DNA of 64,000 nt from Methylobacterium sp. GXS13 (GCF_001455965.1 NZ_LKKO01000037.1:1-64000), one strand, 5' to 3'. Shown: positions 53,242 through 63,038, numbered from the stretch's first letter. Notes: generated from the sequence alone by a model not told the origin. Numbers and translations: made by a program.

Positions 53242-53729
53242 GCCGCCCGCTCCCGGCGGCCGGCCCGGACCAGCGCCACGCCGGCGATCAGCATGGCGAC
53301 ACCCCAGGCCAGGAACCCGATATCCCAGAACACCCACTGGTCCCGGGGCATCGCCTCGTTGACGTGGTGCACGCCGAGGATCTGGTGGTCGATCACGCCC
53401 TCGACGCTGTTGAACAGGCCCCAGCCGACCAGCAGCGACCCGGCCAGCAGCTTGTTCGACCAGGACAGGTGCCCGCGATGGGCCGCCAGCCACAGGAGGA
53501 ACAGCCCGAGCACCACGAACACGTAGGTGGCGCTGTGGAAGATCCCGTCCCAGCGGGTGTTCAGCTCGAGATTGGCGATGGAATCGATCGGGTACCAGCT
53601 GCTCAGCATGTGATGCCATTGCAGGATCTGGTGCAGCACGATCCCGTCGAAGAACCCGCCGAGCCCCAGCCCGAACAGGATCCCGGCGCTCAGCGGGAAC
53701 GCGCGGGTCTCGGATGCGGCCGTTCTCAT
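53238..53729 (-). CDS. DUF2243 membrane protein
   Basis: A 163-residue protein with four membrane segments. The DUF2243 features are GGFFDGIVLHQILQWHHMLS, NTRWDGIFHSATYVFVVLGL and VEGVIDHQILGVHHVNE: conserved His residues near membrane boundaries, suggestive of metal or haem binding. Function is unknown. It lies downstream of an OPT transporter on the same strand. Confidence 0.9.
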   Translation of the reverse strand: MRTAASETRAFPLSAGILFGLGLGGFFDGIVLHQILQWHHMLSSWYPIDSIANLELNTRWDGIFHSATYVFVVLGLFLLWLAAHRGHLSWSNKLLAGSLLVGWGLFNSVEGVIDHQILGVHHVNEAMPRDQWVFWDIGFLAWGVAMLIAGVALVRAGRRERAA

Positions 53730-53751
53730 GGCGATCTCTCGGCGCGGTTCA

Positions 53752-55773
53752 TCACGCGGTCTTGGATTCGACTTGCGTCACGCGCGCCGCGTCGTCGACC
53801 GCGGAGACCAGCCAGAAATAAACCCCGAGCCCACCCAGAAACACCGCCAGCCCGAGCCAGGTCGCCGTCGACGCCAAGCCCGGCCCGGCGATGGCGAGCG
53901 CTCCGCTGTGCCCGGCCATCAGGTCGGCGCCGGCGAGCAGCACGCCGACGCAGCTCTCGCCGACCAGGAACCCCGAGGCGAGGAGCACACCGCGGCGGCG
54001 GGCGGCCCCGAGCACGGCCTCCCGCCTGGGCCCCCGGACCCGGCCGCGCAGCCGGCGCTCGGCGAGCCAGCCGAGGATGCCGCCGATCGCGATGGTCATC
54101 TCGACAGAGAGCGGCAGGTACATGCCGATCCCCACGGTGAGCGCCGGGAAGGTGAGGTCGCGCCGCCGCAGCCGTGCCTCGACCGCCACCAGCACCACGC
54201 CGAGCCCGGCGCCGATCAGCACCATCGTCCAAGGCAACGCGCCCTGCGTGATGCCCGTGGCGATCTGGGTCATCAGGGCGGCCTGGGGCGCCGCCATGGC
54301 GCTTCCCGGATCGCCCCCCTCGCGCAAGGGCGCGCCGACGAAGCCGTAGGCCTGGTAGAGCAGCTCGAGCAGCGGCGCGATCACCAGCGAGCCGACACCG
54401 ACCCCGATGATCAGCGCGATCTGCTGGTGCCAGGGGGTGGCGCCGACCACCTGCCCGGTCTTGAGGTCCTGCAGGTTGTCGTTGGCGATCGACGCGGTGG
54501 TGATGATGACCGCGGTGAGCAGCAGCGCCATGGCGGTGACGAACCTTTCGCCCTCCGGGCCGCCGACCTGGCCGAGGAAGAGCGGCAGGAGCAGCGCGGT
54601 CGCCATGGTGGTGAGGATGCCGATCCCCGAGATCGGGCTCGACGAGGAGCCGAGCAGCCCGGCGAGGTAGCCGCAGGCGGCGGCCATCAGGAAGCCGAAC
54701 AGCACCGCGAACAGGGTCGCGGCGAGCGCCAGCGCGATCAGCGTCCCGCCGAGCCCGGCCGGTTCGGCGAAGGCGTGAAACAGCAGCGCCAGCGGCACGC
54801 ACAGGGCGAGCGCCCCGGCCCCGACCCAGGCGATCGGCAGGTCGCGCTCCTGGCGCCGGTGGTCGGCGCCGAGGCTGCTGCCGGCGGTCGACAGGGCGGT
54901 GCGGATGCTGGACGCGATCGGCCGGGCGAGCGACGCCACGGTCCAGAGCCCGCCCACCGCGATGATGCCGGCCCCCATCAGCCGGACCTGCTCGGACCAG
55001 ACCGCCTCGGCGGCCTGCCCGGCGGTCTTGCCCGCATCGGGCGCGAGCGCGGTGAGCACCGGCACCGCGATCCCCCAGGCGATCACGACGCCCGTCAGCA
55101 AGGCCAGGCAGGCGCCGATGCCGACCAGATAGCCGACCCCGACCAGCGCCAGGGAAAAGCCGGTGCCGGTGCGGAAGACGGCGCCGCCGAGGCTGATCGC
55201 GCCGGAGAGCCCCTCGCCCAGCACCTTCAGGCCGGTGGTGGCGAACCCGATCGCCCCGGCGATCCCGGCCGCCGCCAGCAGATCGCGCAGACCCTGGCTC
55301 CCGGCCTCGTCCTGTCCGGTCTTCAGAACCTCGGCAGCGGCCACGCCTTCCGGGTAAGGCAGGTCGCTGCCCGCCACGAGGGCGCGGCGCAGGGGGATCG
55401 AGAAGGCCACGCCGAGCAGCCCGCCCAGCGCGCAGACCGCCGTGGTCTGCCAGAACGGGAAGCCGCTCCAGTGCCCGATCAGCACGAGGCCCGGCAGGAC
55501 CAGGATGACGTTGCACAGGGTTCCGGCCGCCGAGGCCTGGGTCTGGACGATGTTGTTCTCGAGGATGCCGGCGCCCCCCATCAGCCGGAACGCGCCCATC
55601 GAGATCATCGCGGCCGGGATCGAGGACGAGAACGTCATCCCGGTCTTCAGGCCCATGTAGAGGTTGGCCGCCATGAACACGACCGTGATGGCCGCCCCCA
55701 GCACGATGCCGCGCAGGGTCAGTTCCGCCTGATGGCCCAGGCCCACCGGCCGCGTCGGATTGCGGGCGTCCAT
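53752..55773 (-). CDS. OPT-family oligopeptide/metal-chelate transporter
   Basis: A 673-residue integral membrane protein with about 14-16 helices. The opening ELTLRGIVLGAAITVVFMAA leads to NLYMGLKTGMTFSSSIPAAM, the conserved OPT entry. Other conserved parts are AASAAGTLCNVILVLPGLVL, NDNLQDLKTGQVVGATPWHQ and IGAGLGVVLVAVEA. Bacterial OPT proteins import oligopeptides or metal-siderophore-like chelates. The GC-rich region and 22-base spacing to the DUF2243 gene suggest a shared transcript. Confidence 0.92.
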   Translation of the reverse strand: MDARNPTRPVGLGHQAELTLRGIVLGAAITVVFMAANLYMGLKTGMTFSSSIPAAMISMGAFRLMGGAGILENNIVQTQASAAGTLCNVILVLPGLVLIGHWSGFPFWQTTAVCALGGLLGVAFSIPLRRALVAGSDLPYPEGVAAAEVLKTGQDEAGSQGLRDLLAAAGIAGAIGFATTGLKVLGEGLSGAISLGGAVFRTGTGFSLALVGVGYLVGIGACLALLTGVVIAWGIAVPVLTALAPDAGKTAGQAAEAVWSEQVRLMGAGIIAVGGLWTVASLARPIASSIRTALSTAGSSLGADHRRQERDLPIAWVGAGALALCVPLALLFHAFAEPAGLGGTLIALALAATLFAVLFGFLMAAACGYLAGLLGSSSSPISGIGILTTMATALLLPLFLGQVGGPEGERFVTAMALLLTAVIITTASIANDNLQDLKTGQVVGATPWHQQIALIIGVGVGSLVIAPLLELLYQAYGFVGAPLREGGDPGSAMAAPQAALMTQIATGITQGALPWTMVLIGAGLGVVLVAVEARLRRRDLTFPALTVGIGMYLPLSVEMTIAIGGILGWLAERRLRGRVRGPRREAVLGAARRRGVLLASGFLVGESCVGVLLAGADLMAGHSGALAIAGPGLASTATWLGLAVFLGGLGVYFWLVSAVDDAARVTQVESKTA

Positions 55774-56194
55774 CCTGCCCCCGTGATGTCGTCTCGCAAA
55801 CCACCGGGGTCTCGAAAGCTATCCCGCCTGCGGCGTTCCGACGGGTTCGGGCGTTTGCGGCGATGGACCGGCACCCGGCTCGGGGCCCCGGAGCGACGGG
55901 ACATCCGCGCCCGGAGCCGGCATGGGGGCGGGTTCGCCTGCAACGATCTGAGCGATCGCGGGTTTGAGGATCCCAAACCCAGTCCCGGGACGGTGGCGCG
56001 CAGCCTCCAGCGGCCCGCCTCGAAGCCCGGAGACGGATCGGGAGCGCTCCCCGATCTCATCCGGCCAGCATCCGGCCGAACTCGGGGCCGAACTTCTTAT
56101 CCGATCCCATCCGCTTTATGTGAGCTGTGGAGCCGATCGTTCCCGTGATGGTCGCGCCCGATATACAGACGCACACCATCCGGGCTACCGATCC
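55774..56194. other. Divergent intergenic region OPT/AraC
   Basis: A 421-base spacer with no other gene. AT-richer bases occur near 56090-56120. The AraC start is uncertain, so part of this stretch may be coding from a GTG at 56120. Confidence 0.4.
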
Positions 56195-57154
56195 TTGCAC
56201 ACAGTCCTCTCGACGCGCGAAGCAGACAAGACGGCCCGCTTCAAACTGTGGCGCGAGGTTCTGTACGATCGCATGGGCCCGATCGAGCTGAGCCATCTCT
56301 GCGACGAGCCGTTCGAGGGACTGATACAGGCGGCTGATGTCGGCTCCTTGCGGATCACGCGCATCCGCGAAAGCTGCGTTCGATCGGAGATCACCGCCGA
56401 CACGCTGCGCCGGCGCGAGCGGACCCAGACCGTCTTCGCGCTGATCCAGCTCGCGGGCCGCTCGGTCAACATCCAGGACGGCCGAGAAGCCGTGCAGACG
56501 GCCGGCGAGATCGTGGTGCTGGCAGACCGGCCGAACGTGCACGTCTCGGGCGTGAACGATCGGTCCCTCGTCCTCGAACTGCCGATCGCCCCCCTGGAGC
56601 GCATGCTCGGCCCGACCCGGCACTTCACGGCGCTGACCTTCGGGTCCAGGGGCGGCACCGGTCCGCTGGTGCGAACCTTCTTCGAAGAACTCGTTCGCGT
56701 TCACGAGAAGCTTCCGGCCAGTTCCGCGGAGCGTATGGCCGGTGTCGGCATCGATCTAATCATGGCCGGCCTCGCCGAGCGCTTGGCCCAGGAGGTCCCG
56801 CGGCCGCTCCACGGCACCGTCCTGGTCCAGCGCGCCAAGGCGTATGTCGCGGCGAACCTCAGCGACCCGAATCTCGACCCGCCGCGCCTTGCGGCGGCGG
56901 TGGGGGTCTCGCTGCGACGGCTGCAGGAGCTGTTCCACGAGCGCGGCCAGCACATCTCGGACTGGATCTGGCAGCGCAGGCTGGACGCCGCCGTCGAGCG
57001 CCTGGCCGATCCGGGCTGCGCCCACATCCCGATCGGTCACGTGTCCTATGGAAGCGGCTTCGCCAACCAGGCCCATTTCGCCCGGCGCTTCAAGGCGCGC
57101 TACGGCCTGAGCCCGAGCGCGTATCGGACCGCTGCCCGCGCCAAGACGCCGTAG
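56195..57154 (+). CDS. AraC-family regulator
   Basis: A 319-residue regulator if a TTG at 56195 starts it; a GTG at 56120 would add 25 residues. The N-terminal domain (STREADKTARFKLWREVLYD) is of the AraC_binding_2 type found in FeaR-like proteins, with no cupin. The C-terminal double helix-turn-helix is DPPRLAAAVGVSLRRLQELF and PIGHVSYGSGFANQAHFARR, followed by FKARYGLSPSAYR. The last codons fall in the first unit of a 22-bp tandem repeat. It is divergent from the OPT gene, its possible target. Confidence 0.87.
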   Translation: MHTVLSTREADKTARFKLWREVLYDRMGPIELSHLCDEPFEGLIQAADVGSLRITRIRESCVRSEITADTLRRRERTQTVFALIQLAGRSVNIQDGREAVQTAGEIVVLADRPNVHVSGVNDRSLVLELPIAPLERMLGPTRHFTALTFGSRGGTGPLVRTFFEELVRVHEKLPASSAERMAGVGIDLIMAGLAERLAQEVPRPLHGTVLVQRAKAYVAANLSDPNLDPPRLAAAVGVSLRRLQELFHERGQHISDWIWQRRLDAAVERLADPGCAHIPIGHVSYGSGFANQAHFARRFKARYGLSPSAYRTAARAKTP

Positions 57155-57237
57155 GCCGGCCTCTGAGACGCCGTAGTCCAGCCTGCGAGACGCCGGAGGC
57201 CGGCCCGCGAGACGCCGTAGGCCGACCCGCGAGACGC
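57143..57237. repeat. 22-bp tandem repeat, four units, crossing the AraC stop
   Basis: Units start at 57143, 57165, 57187 and 57209, consensus GAGACGCCGTAGGCCGGCCTGC, with a partial fifth to 57237. The first unit contains the AraC stop codon (TAG at 57152-57154), so copy-number change by itself would not alter the protein. Confidence 0.8.
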
Positions 57238-57645
57238 GACGTTCGCCATGCCCTGCGCGTCGCGGGCGGGCTCGCGGCCGGCGACGTGCAGCCGGGCGAA
57301 GACTGGCCGGCGATCCACGCATCCGAGATGAGTGCGCGATATCGAACGGGTGCCCCCTCCTCCCGACAGTTGGTTTCCAGCCACCGGGATGGAGCGATAG
57401 TACCACAACCGCGCGAATGCGGTCGTTCGAGCAGAAACGCATCGGATTGACGCTTCAATGCCTCAGAAACCGGGATTGTAAGAAATTTACATGCGCTAAA
57501 GACGGCATTCGGACGCATTGTTCTGTCAAATTCTTACATTGCAGCGACGCGAGCCAAGCTTTAGCGGAAGCAGGTTGTCGGCTACGTCCTGGGCGCCGAC
57601 GATCGAGGGACTGGTTGTGCCCTCGCCCGATACGCATGAGCACCC
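57155..57645. other. Intergenic region upstream of Crp/Fnr gene
   Basis: Begins with the 22-bp repeat tail. Bases 57440-57545 are AT-rich and probably hold the promoter. No FNR-box (TTGAT-N4-ATCAA) is recognised, and no gene. Confidence 0.45.
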
Positions 57646-58404
57646 GTGGCACAGCTTCAGCAGGCCGACCTGCGCAACCGCCTCCTCCGGGCGCTCGCAC
57701 CGGACGACTTCTTAGCGCTGCAGCCTGCGTTGCGCCGGGAAGACATGGCCGTTCGGCGGATCATGATCGCTGCCCACACGACCATCGAGACGGTCTACTT
57801 CGTGGAGGCCGGCATCGTCTCCGTGACGAACGACGGGATGCGCGGCCGGGTGGAGATCGGGCTGATCGGCCGCGAAGGTCTGGTCGGGGCCGCCCCCGTC
57901 CTGCTGGGTGACGACCGCACCCCCTACACCCATTTCGTGCAGGCGCCCGGGCGCATGCTGGCGATCGATGCGCCCGCCCTGCTCGGGGCGGTGGAGGCGC
58001 GTCCGGCCATGCGCCTCATGCTGCTGCGCTACATTCACACCCACTTCGCGCAGACCGCGCAGACGGCCTTCGCCAATGCGCGGGGCAACACCCCGATGCG
58101 GCTGGCCCGCTGGCTGCTGATGTACCAGGATCGGAGCGACAGTGACGCCGTGATGGTCACGCACGAGTTCATGTCGCTGATGCTGGGCGTCGAACGGCCC
58201 GGCGTGACGGCCGCCCTGAGACGGCTCGAGGGGGACGGCTTCGTGCGCAAGCATCGCGGCCTCGTCGAGATCGTCGATCGCGATGGCCTGCTCGAACTCG
58301 CGGGCGACAGCTACGGCACGGCCGAGGCCGAATATGACCGTCTGATCGGTGAGCTCGGCACCGGAGGCGCCGGCACCCCGATGGCGCCATCCCGCGGCCC
58401 GTGA
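57646..58404 (+). CDS. Crp/Fnr-family regulator
   Basis: A 252-residue protein from a GTG. The cyclic-nucleotide-binding beta-barrel fold is TIETVYFVEAGIVSVTNDGM and VEIGLIGREGLVGAAPVLLG. No Cys cluster for Fe-S is present. The dimer helix is LMLLRYIHTHFAQTAQTAFA. The helix-turn-helix is THEFMSLMLGVERPGVTAAL followed by RRLEGDGFVRKHRGLVEIVD. It is probably a stand-alone stress or metabolic regulator of the type frequent in Methylobacteriaceae. It is followed by a small membrane protein. Confidence 0.9.
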   Translation: MAQLQQADLRNRLLRALAPDDFLALQPALRREDMAVRRIMIAAHTTIETVYFVEAGIVSVTNDGMRGRVEIGLIGREGLVGAAPVLLGDDRTPYTHFVQAPGRMLAIDAPALLGAVEARPAMRLMLLRYIHTHFAQTAQTAFANARGNTPMRLARWLLMYQDRSDSDAVMVTHEFMSLMLGVERPGVTAALRRLEGDGFVRKHRGLVEIVDRDGLLELAGDSYGTAEAEYDRLIGELGTGGAGTPMAPSRGP

Positions 58405-58527
58405 TTGCGTGCGTTCGCCGAGGCTGAGCCGGCCTCCACGTCGGCGGCGCGCGCCATACCGGCCGGCAGGATCGATGACGGGGCCTCCCGCGTTCTCCTG
58501 ACGGCTCACCGTCTCGGGAGGATCGTC

Positions 58528-58761
58528 GTGGGACTCAGTGCTTTCGTCTTCTTCATCGTGCCCTGGATGCTCGTCGCAGCGTGGCTGTTCCGGTCATCGG
58601 GCGGCTTCCGGATGGGCGTCCCCGCGACGCCCTGGCGCGCGCTGACGGATTTCCCGGAGCCGCAGCGGGACCAGCGCGACATGGTCGATACCAGTGCCGT
58701 GCCGAAGGGCGCCGCGTCGAACACGGCCGACGACAAGCACCGGCCGTTCCAGGCCGGGTGA
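58528..58761 (+). CDS. Small membrane protein, hypothetical
   Basis: A 77-residue product from a GTG at 58528 with GGGAGGA six bases upstream. One hydrophobic N-terminal helix, GLSAFVFFIVPWMLVAAWLF, then a polar tail. The in-frame start at 58405 lacks a ribosome-binding site. No family is recognised. It follows the Crp/Fnr gene on the same strand and may be co-transcribed. Confidence 0.5.
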   Translation: MGLSAFVFFIVPWMLVAAWLFRSSGGFRMGVPATPWRALTDFPEPQRDQRDMVDTSAVPKGAASNTADDKHRPFQAG

Positions 58762-59271
58762 GCCGTTGTTTGATCTCAGGCTGGCCATTGTCTGAACCGG
58801 CCGTGCGCGCGATACGAAGCAACCGCGCGGCTGTTACGGACTTCCCGCTGAATGTCTCCCGTCAGCACCTGCTGCGACACCAGCCCACGCGTGTCGGCGG
58901 CCCCTTCGCGCGCGGGATCGCGTGGATCGGTTTGATCCGACCGCGATGCAGTCGCGAGGATAGCCAAAGGGGCGGCAGAAGATCAGAGACTTACGGCTCC
59001 GCAAGGTCGAACAAGCCTCTCGCTGGCACGACCGCCCTCGCTGCTCACTCCATTCGTGCACGCCCCGCTCTCATCCGTCGATCTTATGGCCGAGGGCCTG
59101 TCGAGCAGGGGCATCGACCAGCGCTGACGGATTGGCCGCCATATCTCGGCAGCTTCCCGTCAAGCGCTGGAGCCGTCCCATGAATGTGAATGCCCAGGGC
59201 TGGGCATCCCGAAGCTTCGGTGGGCGGCCCGGCTACCAGCTACCGGGTCTCCCAACGGCCGCGAAGCAATC
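58762..59271. other. Intergenic region, 510 bp, no gene seen
   Basis: Ordinary-GC sequence between the small membrane protein and the HigA gene. All open frames are short and Arg-rich on both strands. No tRNA, hairpin or insertion boundary is recognised. Confidence 0.4.
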
Positions 59272-59610
59272 TCACCCGAAAACGCGCAGAAGCCCGGTCG
59301 CCTGGGGTTTTGCTTGCGCCTTGAGCTGACCCTGGCGAGCCTGGTCACGCTTCCGCACCTTGGCGATGTCGAACTGCTTCTGCATCTCCATCATAGATTC
59401 CATCTTAAATCCGAACGTCTTTTCGATTTTAAGAGCCATCTCTGCAGATAGACTGGTCTTCTCGTTCAGAAAATCGGACAGCGATTGGCGGGTGACGCCG
59501 AGAAGGGCGGCTGCGGCCATCACGGTCAAGTTGCGGGGTTCGACGATATTGCGACGAATAAAAGCACCGGGATGGCATGGATTCTTCAACGCGTAGGGAA
59601 TGCCCATCAT
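59272..59610 (-). CDS. HigA-family addiction-module antitoxin, apparently without toxin
   Basis: A 112-residue XRE-type protein: PGAFIRRNIVEPRNLTVMAA, AAALLGVTRQSLSDFLNEKT, LSAEMALKIEKTFGFKMESM, all features of HigA/VapI antitoxins. The start is the ATG at 59610 or the next Met codon. A ~20-residue C-terminal extension (KAQAKPQATGLLRVFG) follows the domain. In complete modules the HigB toxin (RelE fold) precedes higA; the 250 bases upstream on the minus strand do not encode one. It may be an orphan regulator of other promoters. Confidence 0.85.
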   Translation of the reverse strand: MMGIPYALKNPCHPGAFIRRNIVEPRNLTVMAAAALLGVTRQSLSDFLNEKTSLSAEMALKIEKTFGFKMESMMEMQKQFDIAKVRKRDQARQGQLKAQAKPQATGLLRVFG

Positions 59611-60570
59611 CTTTCCTCACAAAAGCGCTGGCCTGAGTTCTTCGAAAATCAGCACACACCTGTGGGATTGATCGTCGTGTCTCCGTGGGGGCTCCTTATC
59701 GATCAGGCAGTTCCTGGCTCGCGACGCGTCCCAGAAAGCGCCTGAAAGAGACACTTCGCTTCAACGCCTCAAGTCTGATCAAGTCGCGTTATAGATCACA
59801 CCCCTGTCAGACCGCGCCGAACAGGAATATCAACTTTACCGGAGTGCTCGTTACCGTACTGTTCGCGCAACCATTAATTGTCGCGCCGACACATCAGAAG
59901 ATACGTTATATTTTTTACTTCTCCGGCGAGCGGCGCGGGAAATATCGATCTGCGTGTCGCCTGTCAAGCGACGCACGACACGATTTTTACTCAGCACAAA
60001 TCATCGCTTGCCTCTTTATTGAAGAGATCAATCCATGATTTTTCGATAAGTTACGTATTATCTCTTCGTATAATTTTGGATGCGCGGCGAATTGCTGTCC
60101 ATATTGGGAGAAAAATAGTGCGCCGGAACAGGCGCTCTCGAACGACACGAGAGGAGTATTGTCCCCAAGCGAGACCCGTCCACCGTCACCGGATGAGGCG
60201 CGGGGCCTTTCGCACCTTGCCCGCCGCGTCCGCGCGAGGAAGCAGGGAAGGCAAGCATACGTTGCGTCGTGCGCTGAACGGGCTGCGCCACGTGACGGAA
60301 GGACCCGCGCTTGGCGACCGATGCGGTACGACCTGTCACGTGGGTTCGCTGGAGATCGGAAAGTCCTTCGCTGACGGTCGCCTCGAGCCGTCGCCCAGCT
60401 TGCCGGGCAGTCCATGCCCCGTGCGGCACAGGCCCCGGGCCGCATCGGTGAGCGGAGCGCGGCCGTCCTGAACACCCGGATCTCTGGATTGAGGGCACCT
60501 CACAAGACTCCCGCTTCCCGGGCGTCCTCCCTTGACACCCGACGATGCCACGGGAATTTCGTGCGAGACT
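59611..60570. other. Long AT-rich gene-poor region, 960 bp
   Basis: Bases 59760-60130 are AT-rich; the rest is GC-richer. Both strands have only short or Arg-rich frames, none persuasive. It could be the remnant of an accessory insertion, with the missing HigB toxin. Confidence 0.45.
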
Positions 60571-61521
60571 CTAAGTCGCTCCGCCCATGCCCTCCAGCAG
60601 GTGCAGATTGAAACTCCCCGCCTCCGCTTCCCAGAGCACGCGTGGCTGCCAGCCGCTCTGGCTCGCCAGAGCCTGGAAGAGCGCGGGGGCGTATTTGTGG
60701 GATGTATCGGTGCGGATACGCTCGCCGGCGGCGAATGCGATCGTCTGCCCGCCCAGGCGATAGGTGGCCGGGCGGATCGCCACGAGATACGCCTCCACCC
60801 GCTGCGGATCCGGATAGAGTTCGATGCGGTGCCGGAAATTGTCGAGGTCGAAATCGGCCCCGAGCTCGCGGTTGAGCCGGACCAGGATGTTGCGGTGGAA
60901 CGCCGCCATCAACCCGTCCGCCCCGCCATAGGCACGCTGCAGGCGCTCGGGTTCGCTCGTCGCATCGGCTCCCACGAGGAACAGGCTGGGGCCGAGGGTC
61001 GTCCGCGCCCGCTCCAGGAACAGGGCGGCCTCCGGGGGCGCGAAGTTGCCGATGCTGGTACCGGGATAGAAGCCCAGGATCCCGCCGGGCCCCGCCGCGA
61101 CCGGGAGCTGCACAGGCTTCGTGTAATCGGCGCAGACCGGGACCATGGCGATGTCCGGGTAATCCGGCGCCAGCCGGCCGATCGCTTCCGCCAGGTATGC
61201 GCCCGAGATATCGATCGCCACGTAGGCCGCCGGCTCGGGCAAGGCGTCGAGCAGGGTGCGGATCTTGCGGCTCGCACCGCTGCCGAACTCCACCACGGTC
61301 ACGCCCGGGCGGACCCGAGCCGCCAGCGCGGCGGCGACCTGGGGCAGCAGCGCCATCTCCTGGCGGGTCGGGTAGTAATCCGGGTTGTGGCAGATCTGGT
61401 CGAACAGGTCGGAGCCGGTCGCATCCCAGAGATACTTGCCCGGCAGGGTCTTTGGCGCGGCGGTGAGGCCGGACAGGGCATCGCGCAGGATTTCCTCGCG
61501 CGCATCGACGGGGCCGCTCAT
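60571..61521 (-). CDS. EgtD-like L-histidine N-alpha-methyltransferase family protein
   Basis: A 316-residue SAM-dependent methyltransferase (Methyltransf_33/DUF2260). Family landmarks are KYLWDATGSDLFDQICHNPD followed by YYPTRQEMALL, VVEFGSGASRKIRTLLDAL, AYVAIDISGAYLAEAIGRLA and LGFYPGTSIGNFAPPEAALF. EgtD trimethylates histidine in ergothioneine synthesis. No EgtB (sulfoxide synthase) gene is found in the neighbourhood, so a related histidine-like substrate is possible. Its start overlaps the upstream methyltransferase stop (ATGA). Confidence 0.8.
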   Translation of the reverse strand: MSGPVDAREEILRDALSGLTAAPKTLPGKYLWDATGSDLFDQICHNPDYYPTRQEMALLPQVAAALAARVRPGVTVVEFGSGASRKIRTLLDALPEPAAYVAIDISGAYLAEAIGRLAPDYPDIAMVPVCADYTKPVQLPVAAGPGGILGFYPGTSIGNFAPPEAALFLERARTTLGPSLFLVGADATSEPERLQRAYGGADGLMAAFHRNILVRLNRELGADFDLDNFRHRIELYPDPQRVEAYLVAIRPATYRLGGQTIAFAAGERIRTDTSHKYAPALFQALASQSGWQPRVLWEAEAGSFNLHLLEGMGGAT

Positions 61522-62480
61522 GGCCGCGTGACCGTCAGCACCACCAGGGCGAGCCGCTCGACCTCGGCGTAGCCGGCGTTGGCCAGCTCCTCGCCGTAGG
61601 CATCCGGATCGAACTCGCGATAGGTCCAGGCCAGGCCGGCCCGGGCGCAGGCCTCGGCCACGGCATCCCGGAACGGGTCCGTCCCCGCGACGATCGCCGC
61701 GCCGGTGAACAGGACGACGGTGCCCCCGGGGGCGAGCCGCCGGATCGCCTGCTCGACCACCGCCAGCGGCAGGCCGGCCCCGAGCGAGCCGCCGCCGTGC
61801 CGATAGGCCCGGGCCGCGGGGTCGATCATGAAGGGCGGGTTCGACACGATCAGATCGAAGGAGCCGTCCACGTCGCGCAGCATGTCGCTGTGCCGGGCCT
61901 CGACGCCGTCGGTGCCGGCCAGACGCGCATTGACCCGGGCGGCCCGCAAGGCGGCGTGGTTGATGTCGACCAGCAGGACTTCCGCCCCGGGCGACCGCTT
62001 GGCGATGCAGATCCCGGCCGCCCCCGAGCCGCAGCCGAGATCGACCGCCCGGCGCAACGGTGTTTTCCGCTGCTCCAGATGGGCCAGCACCGCGGAGACG
62101 AAGCGCATCGTGTCGGGCCCGAAGAACACCGCATCGGTGGCGCTCGGCGGGTAGACGGAATGGGCGAACAGCTCGCCATCCAGGCTGGAGAACCGCACAG
62201 ACGCACGCAGACGGTGACCGTCCTCGACCAAAGCCCCGGCCTCCCGCATCAGCGCCAGGATCGGCCCGGGCAGAAGCTCCGCCCGGAACGGCCGGCTCCA
62301 GCCGAACACGTCGCGCAGGGTGTGGGCCTCGGCGTTGCACGACCGGGCGTTGACGATGGCGTGGGTGACCGGAGTCACGGTGGTGAACCCATAGCCGGCA
62401 TCGCGCAGCGCGTGCCCCAGGGCCAGCAACGCCTCTTCGTTGTGCGGGAAGGGCTCCGGAATGGTATCGGCTTGCGTCAT
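61518..62480 (-). CDS. Class I SAM methyltransferase with NPPF motif
   Basis: A 320-residue enzyme. The SAM-binding motif I is AVDLGCGSGAAGICIAKRSP, and the NPPF motif is FDLIVSNPPFMIDPAARAY, as in enzymes that methylate amide or amine nitrogen of proteins or nucleobases (HemK/PrmC, RsmC-like). The N-terminal 150 residues have no recognised domain (ALGHALRDAGYGFTTVTPVT). The ATG at 62480 has GAGG seven bases upstream; a longer frame to 62615 has no support. It is coupled to the EgtD-like gene, so the two likely modify related substrates. Confidence 0.82.
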   Translation of the reverse strand: MTQADTIPEPFPHNEEALLALGHALRDAGYGFTTVTPVTHAIVNARSCNAEAHTLRDVFGWSRPFRAELLPGPILALMREAGALVEDGHRLRASVRFSSLDGELFAHSVYPPSATDAVFFGPDTMRFVSAVLAHLEQRKTPLRRAVDLGCGSGAAGICIAKRSPGAEVLLVDINHAALRAARVNARLAGTDGVEARHSDMLRDVDGSFDLIVSNPPFMIDPAARAYRHGGGSLGAGLPLAVVEQAIRRLAPGGTVVLFTGAAIVAGTDPFRDAVAEACARAGLAWTYREFDPDAYGEELANAGYAEVERLALVVLTVTRP

Positions 62481-63038
62481 CGGCCTGTCCTCAACCATCG
62501 CTTCGGCCCATGACGGCAGTGGCGCGCCGCGAGCCGCGGGCCGTTCCAGCCTTCGGCGGGGCTTCGCAGGGAACGGCGGCGCGCATGCCCGATCCTGCGC
62601 AGGAACCGTCCCCACCCGCCGTGGGATTTGAAGGCCGGACGGCGGATGAACGACGTCTGCCGAGGATCGAAAGCTGCATGGGAACGCCCTGTCGGGTCGC
62701 CGAAGGGCGGCGGGGCGGACGTACCGCAGCCCGGATCGGCACCGGCGACATCCGGAGGTGAATGCCCAGAGAACCGAATCTCTCCGGTGTTGTTCCCACG
62801 ATTGAAGACCCGATCGCAGCCATAACTTATGTTATTCAAGTGAAGGCCTCGGCCGAATACTGAACCAGCACATCCATTATCCGCAAAAACCCCTCGACCC
62901 GCCCGACAGGATTGCGGCGCTTCTGCCACGCTCGCACCGTCGTGATCGGCGGGCCGCCCACCGTTAACCCCCTGATTACCATGCGAACCTAGCGCAAAGG
63001 TCTGAAACGGCGCACCCGCGCCGCCTTGAGCGCGACCA
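62481..63038. other. Divergent intergenic region, 558 bp
   Basis: Holds promoters for the methyltransferase pair and the YgjV-like gene. The short inverted repeat ATAAC-TTAT-GTTAT is at 62822-62835 in an AT-richer segment. No gene is seen. Confidence 0.45.
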
